Below, in pieces: positions 43,165 through 51,499 of a DNA stretch of 64,000 nucleotides. Source of the DNA: Pyxidicoccus parkwaysis (GTDB taxonomy: Bacteria; Myxococcota; Myxococcia; Myxococcales; Myxococcaceae); NCBI RefSeq assembly GCF_017301735.1, contig NZ_CP071090.1:9538001-9602000 (forward strand), read 5' to 3'. The translations under genes were made by a program, and so were the position numbers. The notes below the pieces were generated by a model. It was not told where the DNA came from and made no database searches. It worked only from the letters and a program-made list of their open reading frames with translations. Each line of letters starts with the position of its first letter. Position 1 is the first letter of the stretch.

Positions 43165-44787
43165 TCAGCTCCGCAGGCCGGGGGCCTCGTGGCCCGTGCG
43201 CGCCACGTACTCCGTGTAGCCGCCACCGTACTGGTGGATGCCCTCGGGCGTGAGCTCCAGCACGCGGTTGGACAGCGCGCCGAGGAAGTGCCGGTCGTGC
43301 GAGACGAACAGCATGGTGCCCTCGTACCGCGACAGCGCGGTGATGAGCATCTCCTTCGTCGCCATGTCCAGGTGGTTGGTGGGCTCGTCCAGCACGAGGA
43401 AGTTCGGCGGGTCGAAGAGCATCTTCGCCATGACGAGGCGCGCCTTCTCACCACCGGACAGCACGCGGCACTTCTTCTCCACCTCGTCACCGGAGAAGCC
43501 GAAGCAGCCGGCCAGCGCGCGCAGCGAGCCCTGGCCCGCGCGGGGGAACGCGTCCTCCAGCGACTGGAACACCGTGCGCTCGCCGTCCAGCAGGTCCATG
43601 GCGTGCTGCGCGAAGTAGCCCATCTTCACGCTGCCGCCGAGCGCCACCGTGCCATCATCCGGCTGCGTGGAGCCCGTCACCAGCTTCAGCAGCGTGGACT
43701 TGCCCGCGCCGTTGACGCCCATGACGGCCCAGCGCTCCGTGCGGCGCACGAGGAAGTCCAGCCCGTCGTAGATGGTCCGCTTGCCGTAGGCCTTGTAGAC
43801 ATTCTTCAGGCTCACCACGTCCTCGCCGGAGCGCGGCGCGGGCTGGAACTCGAAGAGCACCGTCTGGCGGCGCTTGGGCGGCTCCACGCGCTCAATCTTC
43901 TCCAGCTTCTTCACGCGGCTCTGCACCTGCGCGGCGTGCGAGGCGCGGGCCTTGAAGCGCTCGATGAACTTGATTTCCTTCGCGAGCATCGCCTGCTGGC
44001 GCTCGAACTGCGCCTGCTGCTGCTTCTCGTTCTGCGCGCGCTGCTGCTCGTAGAACTCGTAGTTGCCCGAGTACGTCGTCAGCGAGCCGCCGTCGATTTC
44101 CACCACCTTGGTGACGATGCGGTTCATGAACTCGCGGTCGTGCGAGGTCATCAGGAGCGCGCCCTCGTAGTTCTTGAGGAACTCCTCCAGCCAGATGAGG
44201 CTCTCCAGGTCCAGATGGTTGCTGGGCTCGTCGAGGAGCATCGCGTCCGGGCGCATCAGGAGGATGCGGGCCAGAGCCACGCGCATCTTCCAACCGCCGG
44301 ACAGCGCGCCCACGTCGCCGTCCATCATCTCCTGGGTGAAGCCGAGGCCCGCGAGGATTTCCCGCGCGCGGCCCTCCAGCGCGTAGCCACCCAGCTCCTC
44401 GAAGCGCCCCTGCACGACGCCGTAGCGCTCGACGAGCTTCTCCATGTTGTCCGCCTGGTCCGGGTCACCCATGGCGGCCTCGAGCGACTTGAGCTCGGCG
44501 GCCACGGTGCTGACCGGGCCCGCGCCGTCCATGACTTCCGACGCGGCGCTGCGGCCCTGCATCTCGCCCACGTCCTGGCTGAAGTAGCCGATGGTGACGC
44601 CCCGGTCGACGGCGACCTGGCCCTCGTCCGGATGCTCCTGGCTGGTAATCATCCGGAAGAGCGTCGTCTTGCCGGCGCCGTTGGGGCCGACGAGGCCCAC
44701 CTTCTCGCCCTTGTGGAGGGCCGCGGAGGCCTCGATGAAGAGGATCTGCTGGCCATTCTGCTTGCCGATGTTGTCGAGACGAATCAT
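43165..44787 (-). CDS. ABC-F family ATPase (ribosome-associated)
   Basis: 540 residues with two ABC ATPase domains and no membrane part. Walker A motifs are GPNGAGKTT (about residue 34) and GVNGAGKST (about 351). Signature motifs are LSGGWKMR and LSGGEKAR, and Walker B motifs LLDEPSNHLDL and VLDEPTNHLDM. The linker between them (EQQRAQNEKQQQAQFERQQAML, then KARASHAAQVQSRVKKLEK) is the ABC-F interdomain linker that contacts tRNA in the ribosomal E site. Length and linker resemble the YbiT/Uup-type group rather than antibiotic-resistance proteins with long C-termini. Two hairpins upstream (44821-44881) could act as a leader control. Confidence 0.93.
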   Translation of the reverse strand: MIRLDNIGKQNGQQILFIEASAALHKGEKVGLVGPNGAGKTTLFRMITSQEHPDEGQVAVDRGVTIGYFSQDVGEMQGRSAASEVMDGAGPVSTVAAELKSLEAAMGDPDQADNMEKLVERYGVVQGRFEELGGYALEGRAREILAGLGFTQEMMDGDVGALSGGWKMRVALARILLMRPDAMLLDEPSNHLDLESLIWLEEFLKNYEGALLMTSHDREFMNRIVTKVVEIDGGSLTTYSGNYEFYEQQRAQNEKQQQAQFERQQAMLAKEIKFIERFKARASHAAQVQSRVKKLEKIERVEPPKRRQTVLFEFQPAPRSGEDVVSLKNVYKAYGKRTIYDGLDFLVRRTERWAVMGVNGAGKSTLLKLVTGSTQPDDGTVALGGSVKMGYFAQHAMDLLDGERTVFQSLEDAFPRAGQGSLRALAGCFGFSGDEVEKKCRVLSGGEKARLVMAKMLFDPPNFLVLDEPTNHLDMATKEMLITALSRYEGTMLFVSHDRHFLGALSNRVLELTPEGIHQYGGGYTEYVARTGHEAPGLRS

Positions 44788-44820
44788 GTGCGTGCGAAGG
44801 GGCCCGGGAAGGCGGGGTGC

Positions 44821-44881
44821 GGCGCCCTTATCACGGAGGGCGCCCCGGGGAGAGCATTCCGAACCGCTGGCCAGCGGGTTC
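44821..44881 (-). promoter_or_regulatory. Two hairpins in the ABC-F leader / LprI-like gene end
   Basis: GGCGCCCT (44821-44828) pairs perfectly with AGGGCGCC (44837-44844) about 35 bases before the ABC-F start. A second, GAACCGCTGG/CCAGCGGGTTC with one bulged G, spans 44861-44881. They can terminate the upstream gene and could act as an attenuator, which is a known mode of control for ABC-F genes. Confidence 0.5.
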
Positions 44882-44937
44882 TCTTTCCCGGGGCAGGCGG
44901 GCGGACGGGCCTCTGGTGGGAGGCAGGGGCCTCGGGC

Positions 44938-45603
44938 CTACACGCCCACGGCGTGGAAGTAGGCGGCCAGCTTCGCCGCGCAGTCCGAAGGCGCGCCGGC
45001 CAGTGCCTTGCAGTGGCCCGCGGCGAGCTTCTCCGTGGTGGCGTTCGTTTCCTTCAGCTTCGCCTCCAGGGCCTTCTTCAAGTCCGGGTCCTCCGCGAGC
45101 TGCTTCGCCACCTCCTGGACGCCCGCCTTGCCCTTGGACTGCATGGCGTCCACCACGGTCCAGAACGGCTTGAGGTCGCCGGACGCGAGCTGCTTCGCGA
45201 ACCAGGCGCGGTGGGAGCGGGCCCGCTGCGCGCAGGCCATCTCCGTGAAGCCGGCCATGCTCCCCCCTTCTCCCGACAGCCGCTCATCGATGTCACACGA
45301 GGCGGACGTCCAGCGGTTGTAGTCCGCCTGGAGCGCCATCCACGCCTTGAAGGCCGCGGGGTCCTTCTTCTTCAGGGGCACCAGGAAGGCGTCCAGCTCC
45401 TTCTCCATCGCCTTCTTCGAGCAGGCCACGCGGGCATCCTCGGCGTTGCGCATGTCGGCCGTGGTGGGCTCGGCATCCGGGTCCTGAGGCCCCTTCGCCC
45501 GCACTTCCTCGGCGCAGGCCGCCTCGAGGTAGGCGGAGACCGGGGCATCGGGCTCCGGCGCGGCGTGGAGGGCGAGCGGCAGGATGAGGAAGAGCGGGTT
45601 CAT
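44938..45603 (-). CDS. Secreted LprI-like (DUF1311-type) protein
   Basis: 221 residues from ATG 45601-45603, with GGAG nine bases upstream. A signal peptide (LFLILPLALHAAPEP) is followed by a Cys-containing helical region. A middle segment with W-x5-C, GEGGSMAGFTEMAC and RAWFAKQL is the pattern of LprI/DUF1311 proteins, some of which inhibit lysozyme. The C-terminal half is Lys/Ala-rich and helical. It is divergent from the B3/B4 gene. Whether it protects against lysozyme or has another periplasmic role is not known. Six or more Cys suggest disulfides. Confidence 0.7.
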   Translation of the reverse strand: MNPLFLILPLALHAAPEPDAPVSAYLEAACAEEVRAKGPQDPDAEPTTADMRNAEDARVACSKKAMEKELDAFLVPLKKKDPAAFKAWMALQADYNRWTSASCDIDERLSGEGGSMAGFTEMACAQRARSHRAWFAKQLASGDLKPFWTVVDAMQSKGKAGVQEVAKQLAEDPDLKKALEAKLKETNATTEKLAAGHCKALAGAPSDCAAKLAAYFHAVGV

Positions 45604-45785
45604 GTGTGTCGGCTCCAGGTGGAAGGCCCGCACTTCTAGTGCCCTCCAGAGGCCCGCGTCACGCGCCTCGATGACCGGCCCGAGCCCCCCGGGCTCTCCC
45701 GGCCGGGAGGGCGCTTCGAGGGACTGTCCACACTCCCGTGACGGGACGCGCGCCGGGCCTCCCGGCGTGGCGTAGAGTCCCCGCC

Positions 45786-46412
45786 GTGCTGACCGTCGAC
45801 CCGCATCCGTCCCTGGACACGCTGGCCTTCACCACCACGTTCCCCGCGCCGCTGGGCTCGCAGCCCTCGCCGGAGTGGCTGGTGGCCCTGCTCAAGCCCG
45901 GCGCGTCCGCGCCCCTCTCCAGCGACGACGCCGTGCGCGGCACCGTGCGCGACATGCTCCGCCACGGCGGCTACAAGCCCACCGGGCGCGGCAAGCCCGC
46001 CTCCGAGTACCTCGTGCGCGCGTCCGGTGACGGCTCGCTCGGCTCCATCAACCTCGCCGTGGATGCGTGCAACGCCGTGTCTTTGCACAGCGGCCTGCCC
46101 ATCAGCGTCGTGGACCTGGACCGCGCCCGCGCGCCCTTCCGCATCGGCATTGCTCCCGCCGGCTCGCAGTACGTGTTCAACGCGTCCGGGCAGAGCATCG
46201 ACCTGGAGGGGCTGCTGTGCCTCTTCGACGCGGACGGGCCGTGCGCCAACGCGGTGAAGGACGCGCAGCGCACCAAGACGAACGCGGACACCCGCCGCAC
46301 CCTCACCGTGCTGTGGGGCGCGAAGGGGCTGGGAGACCGCACCGCGCGCGCCTTCGCCTGGTACCGCGAGCTGCTGGAGCGCGCGGGCGCCACCGTGGAG
46401 CGGCTGCCCTGA
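45786..46412 (+). CDS. B3/B4 tRNA-editing-like domain protein
   Basis: 208 residues from a GTG at 45786. It contains the B3/B4 pattern of the phenylalanyl-tRNA synthetase beta subunit editing region as a stand-alone domain: SSDDAVRGTVRDMLRHGGYKPTGRGKPASEYL, with LGSINLAVDACNAVSLHSGLPISV just after it. Free-standing B3/B4 proteins are thought to hydrolyse misacylated tRNA or to be tRNA-modifying helpers; the substrate here is unknown. It ends in an overlap with the next phosphotransferase gene (CTGA), so the two are co-translated. Confidence 0.82.
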   Translation: MLTVDPHPSLDTLAFTTTFPAPLGSQPSPEWLVALLKPGASAPLSSDDAVRGTVRDMLRHGGYKPTGRGKPASEYLVRASGDGSLGSINLAVDACNAVSLHSGLPISVVDLDRARAPFRIGIAPAGSQYVFNASGQSIDLEGLLCLFDADGPCANAVKDAQRTKTNADTRRTLTVLWGAKGLGDRTARAFAWYRELLERAGATVERLP

Positions 46413-47515
46413 GCGCGCTGGACCTGGACCTGCTCCTCGCGGACGGCGCGCGAGCCCTCTCCGCCGCGTGGGGACGGCCCGTGCTGTTGTCCGCGCCCCA
46501 GGTCCTGCGCACCGAGTCCCGCTGCGACGTCGTGCGCGCCTCCGTGCGCGGCGGGGACACGGCCACCGTCATCCTCAAGCACTTCCGCGACGACCCGGTG
46601 CTCGGGCTGGACGAGTGGACGGGACTGGAGTTGCTCGGCCGGTTGAACCTCACCACCGCGCCGGGGCTCATCGCCGGGGATGTGTCCACGCGGCTGTTCG
46701 TGCTGGAGGACCTGGGCACCGGCCCCAGCCTGGAGGACCTGTTCAACGGCAATGACCCGCGCGCCGCGACGAGCGGGCTGCTCGCGGTGGCGCGCCTCAC
46801 GGGGCAGATGCACGCGCGCACCCTGGGCGTGCAGGCCGACTTCGACCTCATCCGTCACACGCTGAGCCCCCGGCCCTCGCGCGTGCGCATCGACAACGCG
46901 CGCTACCTGGTAGAGCACGAGGACCGGCTGCGCCGCTGGCTGACGGCCGTGGACGCGCGGGAGGCGCCGGGGATGCACGAGGACCTGGAGGTGCTCGCGC
47001 GCGAGCTGGCCGACCCGGGTCCGTTCCTCGCGCTGACTCATGGGGACATGGCGCCGGGCAACTCCATCTTCACGCCGAACGGCGCGCGACTGCTCGACTT
47101 CGAGTACTGCGGCATGCGCAGCGCGCTCTACGACTGCCTGATGTGGCTGCTCACGGTGCCGCTGCCGGACGAGCTCATCTTCCGCGCGGAGCTGGCGTAC
47201 CGGATTGCCTGCGCCCAGGGCTGCGACGCGGCGCAGATGGATTCCACGTGGCTCCGGGCTCGCGCCAGCATGGTCGCCGCGCGGACGGTGAACCTGTTCC
47301 AGTGGATTCCGCCCAAGGCCCTGGAAAGGGACCGCGAGTGGGCTCCGGGCTTCTCCGAGCGCGCCGCGCTGCTGCGACATCTGGCCCGGTGCCGGGCCGT
47401 GCTGGAGCCCATGAATCCCGTGCCCGCGCTGGCGCGCACGCTGGCGTCGCTGGAGTCACGACTCGTGGAGCGGTGGCCGGAGACGCCTTCGTTCACCTGG
47501 CCCGCGTTCAGGTAA
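46409..47515 (+). CDS. Phosphotransferase (APH/choline-kinase-like), probable CTG start
   Basis: About 368 residues. No ATG, GTG or TTG lies near the domain start. The best candidate is CTG at 46409, whose last bases form CTGA with the stop of the B3/B4 gene, with GGAG eight bases upstream. The kinase core is clear: VILKHF (ATP Lys), LEDLG, the catalytic loop THGDMAPGNSIF and the metal motif LDFEYCG. This is the aminoglycoside/choline phosphotransferase fold. A resistance role cannot be claimed; such genes phosphorylate many small molecules or proteins. It is followed by a strong 10-bp hairpin. The unusual start should be checked. Confidence 0.85.
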   Translation: MSALDLDLLLADGARALSAAWGRPVLLSAPQVLRTESRCDVVRASVRGGDTATVILKHFRDDPVLGLDEWTGLELLGRLNLTTAPGLIAGDVSTRLFVLEDLGTGPSLEDLFNGNDPRAATSGLLAVARLTGQMHARTLGVQADFDLIRHTLSPRPSRVRIDNARYLVEHEDRLRRWLTAVDAREAPGMHEDLEVLARELADPGPFLALTHGDMAPGNSIFTPNGARLLDFEYCGMRSALYDCLMWLLTVPLPDELIFRAELAYRIACAQGCDAAQMDSTWLRARASMVAARTVNLFQWIPPKALERDREWAPGFSERAALLRHLARCRAVLEPMNPVPALARTLASLESRLVERWPETPSFTWPAFR

Positions 47516-47551
47516 CCAAGACGGAGCGGGTGACCTGGGGCCCGGCCGGCC

Positions 47552-47581
47552 GGCCGTGGAAGGAACGTTCATTCCACGGCC
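47552..47581 (+). terminator. Hairpin terminator GGCCGTGGAA/TTCCACGGCC
   Basis: A perfect 10-bp stem with loop GGAACGTTCA, 36 bases after the phosphotransferase stop. The same element, including the GGAAnG...TCATTCC loop, recurs at 61891-61924. Confidence 0.8.
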
Positions 47582-47639
47582 CGCTCGTGCACGGGAGCCG
47601 CGCGCGCCTTATGCCAGAGGCACCCTTTTCCCGTGACGC

Positions 47640-48392
47640 ATGCTGCTCCCCCTCGTTCTGGTTCCCCTGGCTACGATGCTCGGACTGGGCACGGTCGTCC
47701 TGACCGGCTCCCGGTCTCCACTCGCGCGGAGTGCGTCTCCTTCCGCCGATGCGACGCGTGCTTCCATGTCACTGAGCACTCCCATCCGCTATGCCGCCCT
47801 GGGCGCAGCCGACACCGTCGGCGTGGGAAGCAACTCGCCCGCGAGCGAGAACTGGACCGCGCGCCTTCGCGCCGCGCTCCCTCGGGACACCGTGTATGAG
47901 CGCTTCGCTCGCAGCGGCCTCTCGCTCGATGAAGCGCGGAGCTCCGAGTTGCCTCGCGTCATCGAGTTCCAGCCTACGCTCGTGACGATGTGGCTCTCGG
48001 TGAACGACGTGCTCCGCCCCGTGCCGCTGCCGGCGTATCAGCAGTCCCTCCAGGCCACGCTCACACGACTGACGCGCGAGACGACGGCCCGGGTGGCACT
48101 GCTCAACGTCCCCGACCTCGCCACGCTCGCCGGCTTCCACGCCACGGCTGAGATGCGCGCGAAGCTGCGTGAGCAGGCCCTCATGTGGAACGCAGCCATC
48201 GACGAGACGGCCCGTCCCTTCGGCCCGCGCGTCCTCGTGGTGGACCTGCTGTCCGTCTCACGCGAGCTGGCCGAGCACGGGGAGTGGCTCTGCTCCGACG
48301 CCTTCCACCCGAGCCCCGCCGGCTACCAGAAGCTCGCCGACGTCACGCTCGAAGCGATGCGACGCGCCGGGTGGCCTCCCGCCGTGCCCTGA
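47640..48392 (+). CDS. SGNH/GDSL-hydrolase-like exported protein, catalytic Ser apparently missing
   Basis: 250 residues with an N-terminal hydrophobic segment (LLPLVLVPLATMLGLGTVVL) that should export or anchor it. Blocks of the SGNH fold are present: YAALGAADTVGVG (block I), WLSVNDVL with the Asn of block III, and the DxxH catalytic pair in SDAFHPSPAGY. In block I, where the nucleophile Ser normally stands (GxSxTxG), this protein has Ala (about A57). Either the nucleophile lies elsewhere or the protein is a catalytically dead binding protein. No other domain. Convergent with the next gene, 11 bp apart. Confidence 0.75.
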   Translation: MLLPLVLVPLATMLGLGTVVLTGSRSPLARSASPSADATRASMSLSTPIRYAALGAADTVGVGSNSPASENWTARLRAALPRDTVYERFARSGLSLDEARSSELPRVIEFQPTLVTMWLSVNDVLRPVPLPAYQQSLQATLTRLTRETTARVALLNVPDLATLAGFHATAEMRAKLREQALMWNAAIDETARPFGPRVLVVDLLSVSRELAEHGEWLCSDAFHPSPAGYQKLADVTLEAMRRAGWPPAVP

Positions 48393-48403
48393 CTTCCGGC
48401 GCC

Positions 48404-49015
48404 TCACCGCATCCAGCGCGCTCGAATCTTCCCGTTGACCACTTCGACGCCCATCCAGTCGTCCGCGAAGGCGGCGGAGCAGTCGCACTTCACCCCCGTC
48501 AGGTACTCGCGAATCAACTGGAGCTTGAAGCCACGCGGCGTCTTCAGGACGACCACCAGGCTCTCCTTCGACTGCCCGAGCCGGGGCTTCACGTCGAGCA
48601 CCTTCCCCGTCGCCGCGTCGATGAGGACCACGCCCGCCCACTCGTAGCCGGGGCGGTCGTCCTCCGTGAAGAACAGCAGCGCGCGGTGGTCATCCACCGC
48701 GAAGGCAGTGACTCCGCTGTTCTGCCGCTGGGTTCCGGCACGCCAGCAGATGGCCGTCCCATCCGCGAAATTGGACGGAACGCCGTACCAGCGCTTCGCC
48801 AGTGGGGCCTGATTCTTCCCGGCCGCAGTCTCCACGAAGACGCTCATGTCGTCCTCGGGGCACTCTCCGGACTCGGAGTCGAAGGCCACCGAGAACTCAT
48901 GCGCTCCGACCTGACACTCCAGCCGGAAGTCACAGTCGGTGGCTTCCGGCTCGGCGGCCTGTGCCGTGAGCACGCCGCTCCACAACATCGCCACCACCCA
49001 ACCGGCACGTCGCAT
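48404..49015 (-). CDS. Exported hypothetical protein
   Basis: 203 residues starting near 49015 (ATG). A signal peptide (GWVVAMLWSGVLTAQAAEP) is followed by a Cys-rich start (CDFRLECQVGAHE) and a beta-rich body, with CWRAGTQRQNSGVTAFAVDDH and VLIDAATGKVLDVKPRLGQ as the clearest segments. A Cys pair GVKCDCSAAF lies near the end. The lipobox is not convincing, so it is probably soluble periplasmic. No family recognised. It is transcribed from a region that contains a duplicated copy of the 3' end of the neighbouring serine-hydrolase gene, and it may have lost or gained its promoter in that rearrangement. Confidence 0.65.
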   Translation of the reverse strand: MRRAGWVVAMLWSGVLTAQAAEPEATDCDFRLECQVGAHEFSVAFDSESGECPEDDMSVFVETAAGKNQAPLAKRWYGVPSNFADGTAICWRAGTQRQNSGVTAFAVDDHRALLFFTEDDRPGYEWAGVVLIDAATGKVLDVKPRLGQSKESLVVVLKTPRGFKLQLIREYLTGVKCDCSAAFADDWMGVEVVNGKIRARWMR

Positions 49016-49023
49016 CCGGGCCT

Positions 49024-49200
49024 CCGTGAAGGCCCTCACACGGGCCGCGCAGTGCCCAGCGTCGTAGACCGCGTCGCGGAGGGCAACGGTGAAGGCGCCC
49101 CAGGTGCCCTTCGTGAAGCCCCTCACGTGGGGCGACTTCAGTGGCCAGCGTCGTAGACCGCGTCTCGAAGGGCCGCCGTGAAGGGGCCCCACATTCCCTC
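49024..49200 (-). repeat. 89-bp tandem duplication of the serine-hydrolase 3' end
   Basis: The gene end (about 49113-49200) and the downstream segment (about 49024-49112) are two diverged copies. The gene encodes GMWGPFTAALRDAVYDAGH-stop; the copy encodes GTWGAFTVALRDAVYDAGH followed by Cys, the stop TGA being replaced by TGC. Both also share CGTGAAG(C/G)CCCTCAC. Identity over 60 bases is about 80 percent. Coordinates of the outer edges are approximate. Confidence 0.85.
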
Positions 49201-50385
49201 GAAGGTGGTGTTGGTGAGGGCCACCACCGTCAGGCCCTGCTTCGGGTCCACGAACCAGCTATGGCCGTACGCGCCCATCCACTTGTACGTCCCCACCGAC
49301 TGCGGGCTCTGTGCCTTGACTGGGTCCACCAGCACGCCCACGCCCAGCCCGAAGCCCCAGCCCGGCCCCGCGCTCGCCGCCTCGGGCCCCACCTGGTCCG
49401 TGGTCAACTGCGTCACGGTGTCTGTCTTCAGCACCGGCGCTCCGCCCGTCCGAAGCACCTCCAGGAACTTCAGGTAGTCCGCCGCCGTGCCCACCATGCC
49501 TCCACCGCCGGACGCGAACGAGCGCGCGTCGAAGACCCGGCCCGGCACGAAGGTGACGCCGCTGATGCCATTGGGAACGAAGAGCGACTCGCCGATGCGC
49601 ACCGGCTCCGGCTTCCCATCCGCGTACGGCGTCGTGAGCCGGGCCGCGTCCTTCACACGGAACGCCGTGTCCGTCATGCCCAGCGGACGGGTAATGAGCT
49701 TCTCGATGACGACAGGCAGCGGCGCACCACCCGCGCGGGCCACCACCTCGCCGAGCACGTCCGTGGCCATCGAGTATCCCCAGCGCTTCCCGGGCTCGTA
49801 GCTCAGCGGCGCCGAGGCGAGACGGCGCAGGTTCTCCTCCATGGACAGGCCGGGCTGGTCGAGCCCGTTGGACACGCGGGCCTTGTGGTACGGCCCGTCC
49901 GCCGGCTCCAGGAAGTCGTACGTGAGGCCCGCCGTGTGCGTGAGGAGCTGGCGCACCGTGATGACGGGCTCGGTGCCGTCCGGCAGCTTCGGCCGGAAGG
50001 TGGGAATCCACTTCGTCACCGGGTCTTCCAGCCCGAGCTTCCCCTGCTCGACGAGCTTCAGCGCGGCGACGGAGGTCATCGCCTTCGTCAGCGAGGCGAG
50101 GCGGAACAGCGCGTCCTGACGCAGGGGCTTCTTCGCCTCGCGGTCGGCGAGGCCGGCGGCGCGCTGGTAGACGACCTTGCCGTCCTTCGCGACGACGACG
50201 ACGGTACCGACGATGCGCTTCTCTGCGATGGCGCGGTCGATGACGGAGTCGACTCGCACCTTCAAGGCGGCGTCGGGGGCAAGAGTGGCGGAGTCGGCTC
50301 GCGACGGGACGGCGGCGGGCGGAGGAGAGGCCGGGGCCAGCCCGAGGCTGGCGGCCATCACGAGGGTGCCGAGGGTGGAAAACAT
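49138..50385 (-). CDS. Exported serine hydrolase (beta-lactamase class C / esterase type)
   Basis: 415 residues with a signal peptide (LGTLVMAASLGLAPAS). The class C/DD-peptidase-type motifs are SLTK (S98, K101), Y204-S-M in GYSMATDV (the YxN equivalent, with Met), and HTAGLTYDF. The KTG triad equivalent is not obvious (GYGHSWFVD region). These features fit a penicillin-binding-like esterase or beta-lactamase-fold hydrolase rather than a proven beta-lactamase. It is divergent from a LysR gene with a palindrome in between, like AmpC/AmpR-type pairs. Its last codons are duplicated downstream. Confidence 0.85.
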   Translation of the reverse strand: MFSTLGTLVMAASLGLAPASPPPAAVPSRADSATLAPDAALKVRVDSVIDRAIAEKRIVGTVVVVAKDGKVVYQRAAGLADREAKKPLRQDALFRLASLTKAMTSVAALKLVEQGKLGLEDPVTKWIPTFRPKLPDGTEPVITVRQLLTHTAGLTYDFLEPADGPYHKARVSNGLDQPGLSMEENLRRLASAPLSYEPGKRWGYSMATDVLGEVVARAGGAPLPVVIEKLITRPLGMTDTAFRVKDAARLTTPYADGKPEPVRIGESLFVPNGISGVTFVPGRVFDARSFASGGGGMVGTAADYLKFLEVLRTGGAPVLKTDTVTQLTTDQVGPEAASAGPGWGFGLGVGVLVDPVKAQSPQSVGTYKWMGAYGHSWFVDPKQGLTVVALTNTTFEGMWGPFTAALRDAVYDAGH

Positions 50386-50471
50386 GGGGTGCTCCTTTCA
50401 GCGGTGACGACGACGCACACGATGTACGTGGCGCGTCCGTGCCCGGCAGCCCATGATTCCGAAGGGTGCCT

Positions 50472-50485
50472 ATACGAATCCGTAT
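50472..50485. promoter_or_regulatory. LysR operator between the serine hydrolase and lysR genes
   Basis: ATACG-AATC-CGTAT is a perfect inverted repeat 18-31 bases before the lysR start, with wider CCT...AGG flanks. It is in the 117-bp divergent region where an autoregulated LysR protein should bind. No exact T-N11-A reading was needed to see it. Confidence 0.7.
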
Positions 50486-50502
50486 GAGGCGACGGGAGCA
50501 CC

Positions 50503-51393
50503 GTGGACTGGGACGACTTGAGAATCGCGCTCGCGGTGGCGCGGCATGGCTCGCTGAGCGCCGCCGCTCGGGCGCTGGGGACGACACAGCCGACGGTCAG
50601 CCGGCGGCTCGACGCCTTCGAGCGGCGCACGGGAGCGAAGCTGTTCGAGCGCTCGAAGAACGGGCTCACGCCGACTCCGCTGTGCACGGCCCTCATCGAG
50701 GGAATGAACCGCATGGAGGAAGGCGCGCTCACGGTGGAGCGGCGGCTCGCGGCTCGCGACACGGCGCTTCAGGGGAGCATCACGGTGACGAGCCTCGACT
50801 GGCTCGGAGACCACGTGATTGCGCCCATCATGGCGCGGTTCGGCGGGCGGCATCCCCGGGTGAGCCTCGCGCTCATCAACGATGGACGGAGATACAACCT
50901 GTCCCGCCGCGAGGCCGACATCGCCTTCCGTCCCGGAGTCTTCGACCAGGATGACGTCGTCGAGCGCAAGGTCGCCGAGGTCGCCTATGGCCTGTATGCC
51001 TCGCCGGCGTACCTGGAGCGGCACGGGCTTCCGGACTTCGACTCGGGCTGCGCGGGCCACACCCTCGTCGTGCTGCACGAGACGCCGCCCAGGGCGCCCT
51101 TGACGGATTGGATGCGGGACATCGCGCCTGGGGCGCGGGCCATCCTGCGCACCAACAGCATCTGGTCGCAGCTCGCGGCCGCCGAGGCAGGTGAGGCGCT
51201 CGCTGCCCTTCCCCGTGTGCTCGTGGACAAACGGCTGACGCTCCGGCGCGTCGAGACGCCGCGCCCCGGCCCGGTGCTCACGGTCCGCATGGGAGTGCAC
51301 GCGGACATGCGGAAGACACCGCGCATGCGGGCCTTCATGGACTTCGCGGTGCGCGAGTTGGAGCTACGCGCGGCCGAGCTGAATCCGCGCTGA
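50503..51393 (+). CDS. LysR-family regulator of the divergent serine hydrolase
   Basis: 296 residues from a GTG at 50503. The LysR winged helix is at residues 1-60 (MDWDDLRIALAVARHGSLSAAARALGTTQPTVSRRL in sequence, the last part TTQPTVSRRLDAFERR being diagnostic). The C-terminal inducer-binding domain follows. Being divergent from the class C-like hydrolase, it is likely its activator, with a muropeptide or a small acid as ligand (by analogy only). The 3' end (FAVRELE...AAELNPR) is repeated immediately downstream, in a copy that has drifted out of frame. Confidence 0.93.
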   Translation: MDWDDLRIALAVARHGSLSAAARALGTTQPTVSRRLDAFERRTGAKLFERSKNGLTPTPLCTALIEGMNRMEEGALTVERRLAARDTALQGSITVTSLDWLGDHVIAPIMARFGGRHPRVSLALINDGRRYNLSRREADIAFRPGVFDQDDVVERKVAEVAYGLYASPAYLERHGLPDFDSGCAGHTLVVLHETPPRAPLTDWMRDIAPGARAILRTNSIWSQLAAAEAGEALAALPRVLVDKRLTLRRVETPRPGPVLTVRMGVHADMRKTPRMRAFMDFAVRELELRAAELNPR

Positions 51394-51465
51394 GCGGCAC
51401 ACGATTGAAGGGCTTCGCGGTGCGCGAGTTGGAGCCGTGCGCGGCGAAGCTGGACCGCGCTGAAC
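51342..51465 (+). repeat. Duplicated 3' end of the lysR gene (71-bp offset)
   Basis: CTTCGCGGTGCGCGAGTTGG at 51342 recurs at 51413. The first 23 bases are identical and the following 30 are about 75 percent identical with one base lost, ending CCGCGCTGA in both. The second copy is outside the gene. Confidence 0.85.
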
Positions 51466-51499
51466 GTCGGCCCACCGCGTGGCGCAGTAGACTGCGCGC

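Noticed and set aside
43165..44787. ABC-F antibiotic-resistance protein
   Set aside because: The linker and C-terminus look like housekeeping ABC-F; leader hairpins alone are not proof.
46409..47515. Aminoglycoside resistance gene
   Set aside because: The fold is APH-like, but the family is broad and nothing marks the substrate as an antibiotic.
49138..50385. True class C beta-lactamase
   Set aside because: SxxK is present, but YxN is YSM and no clear KTG is found; an esterase or peptidase is as likely.
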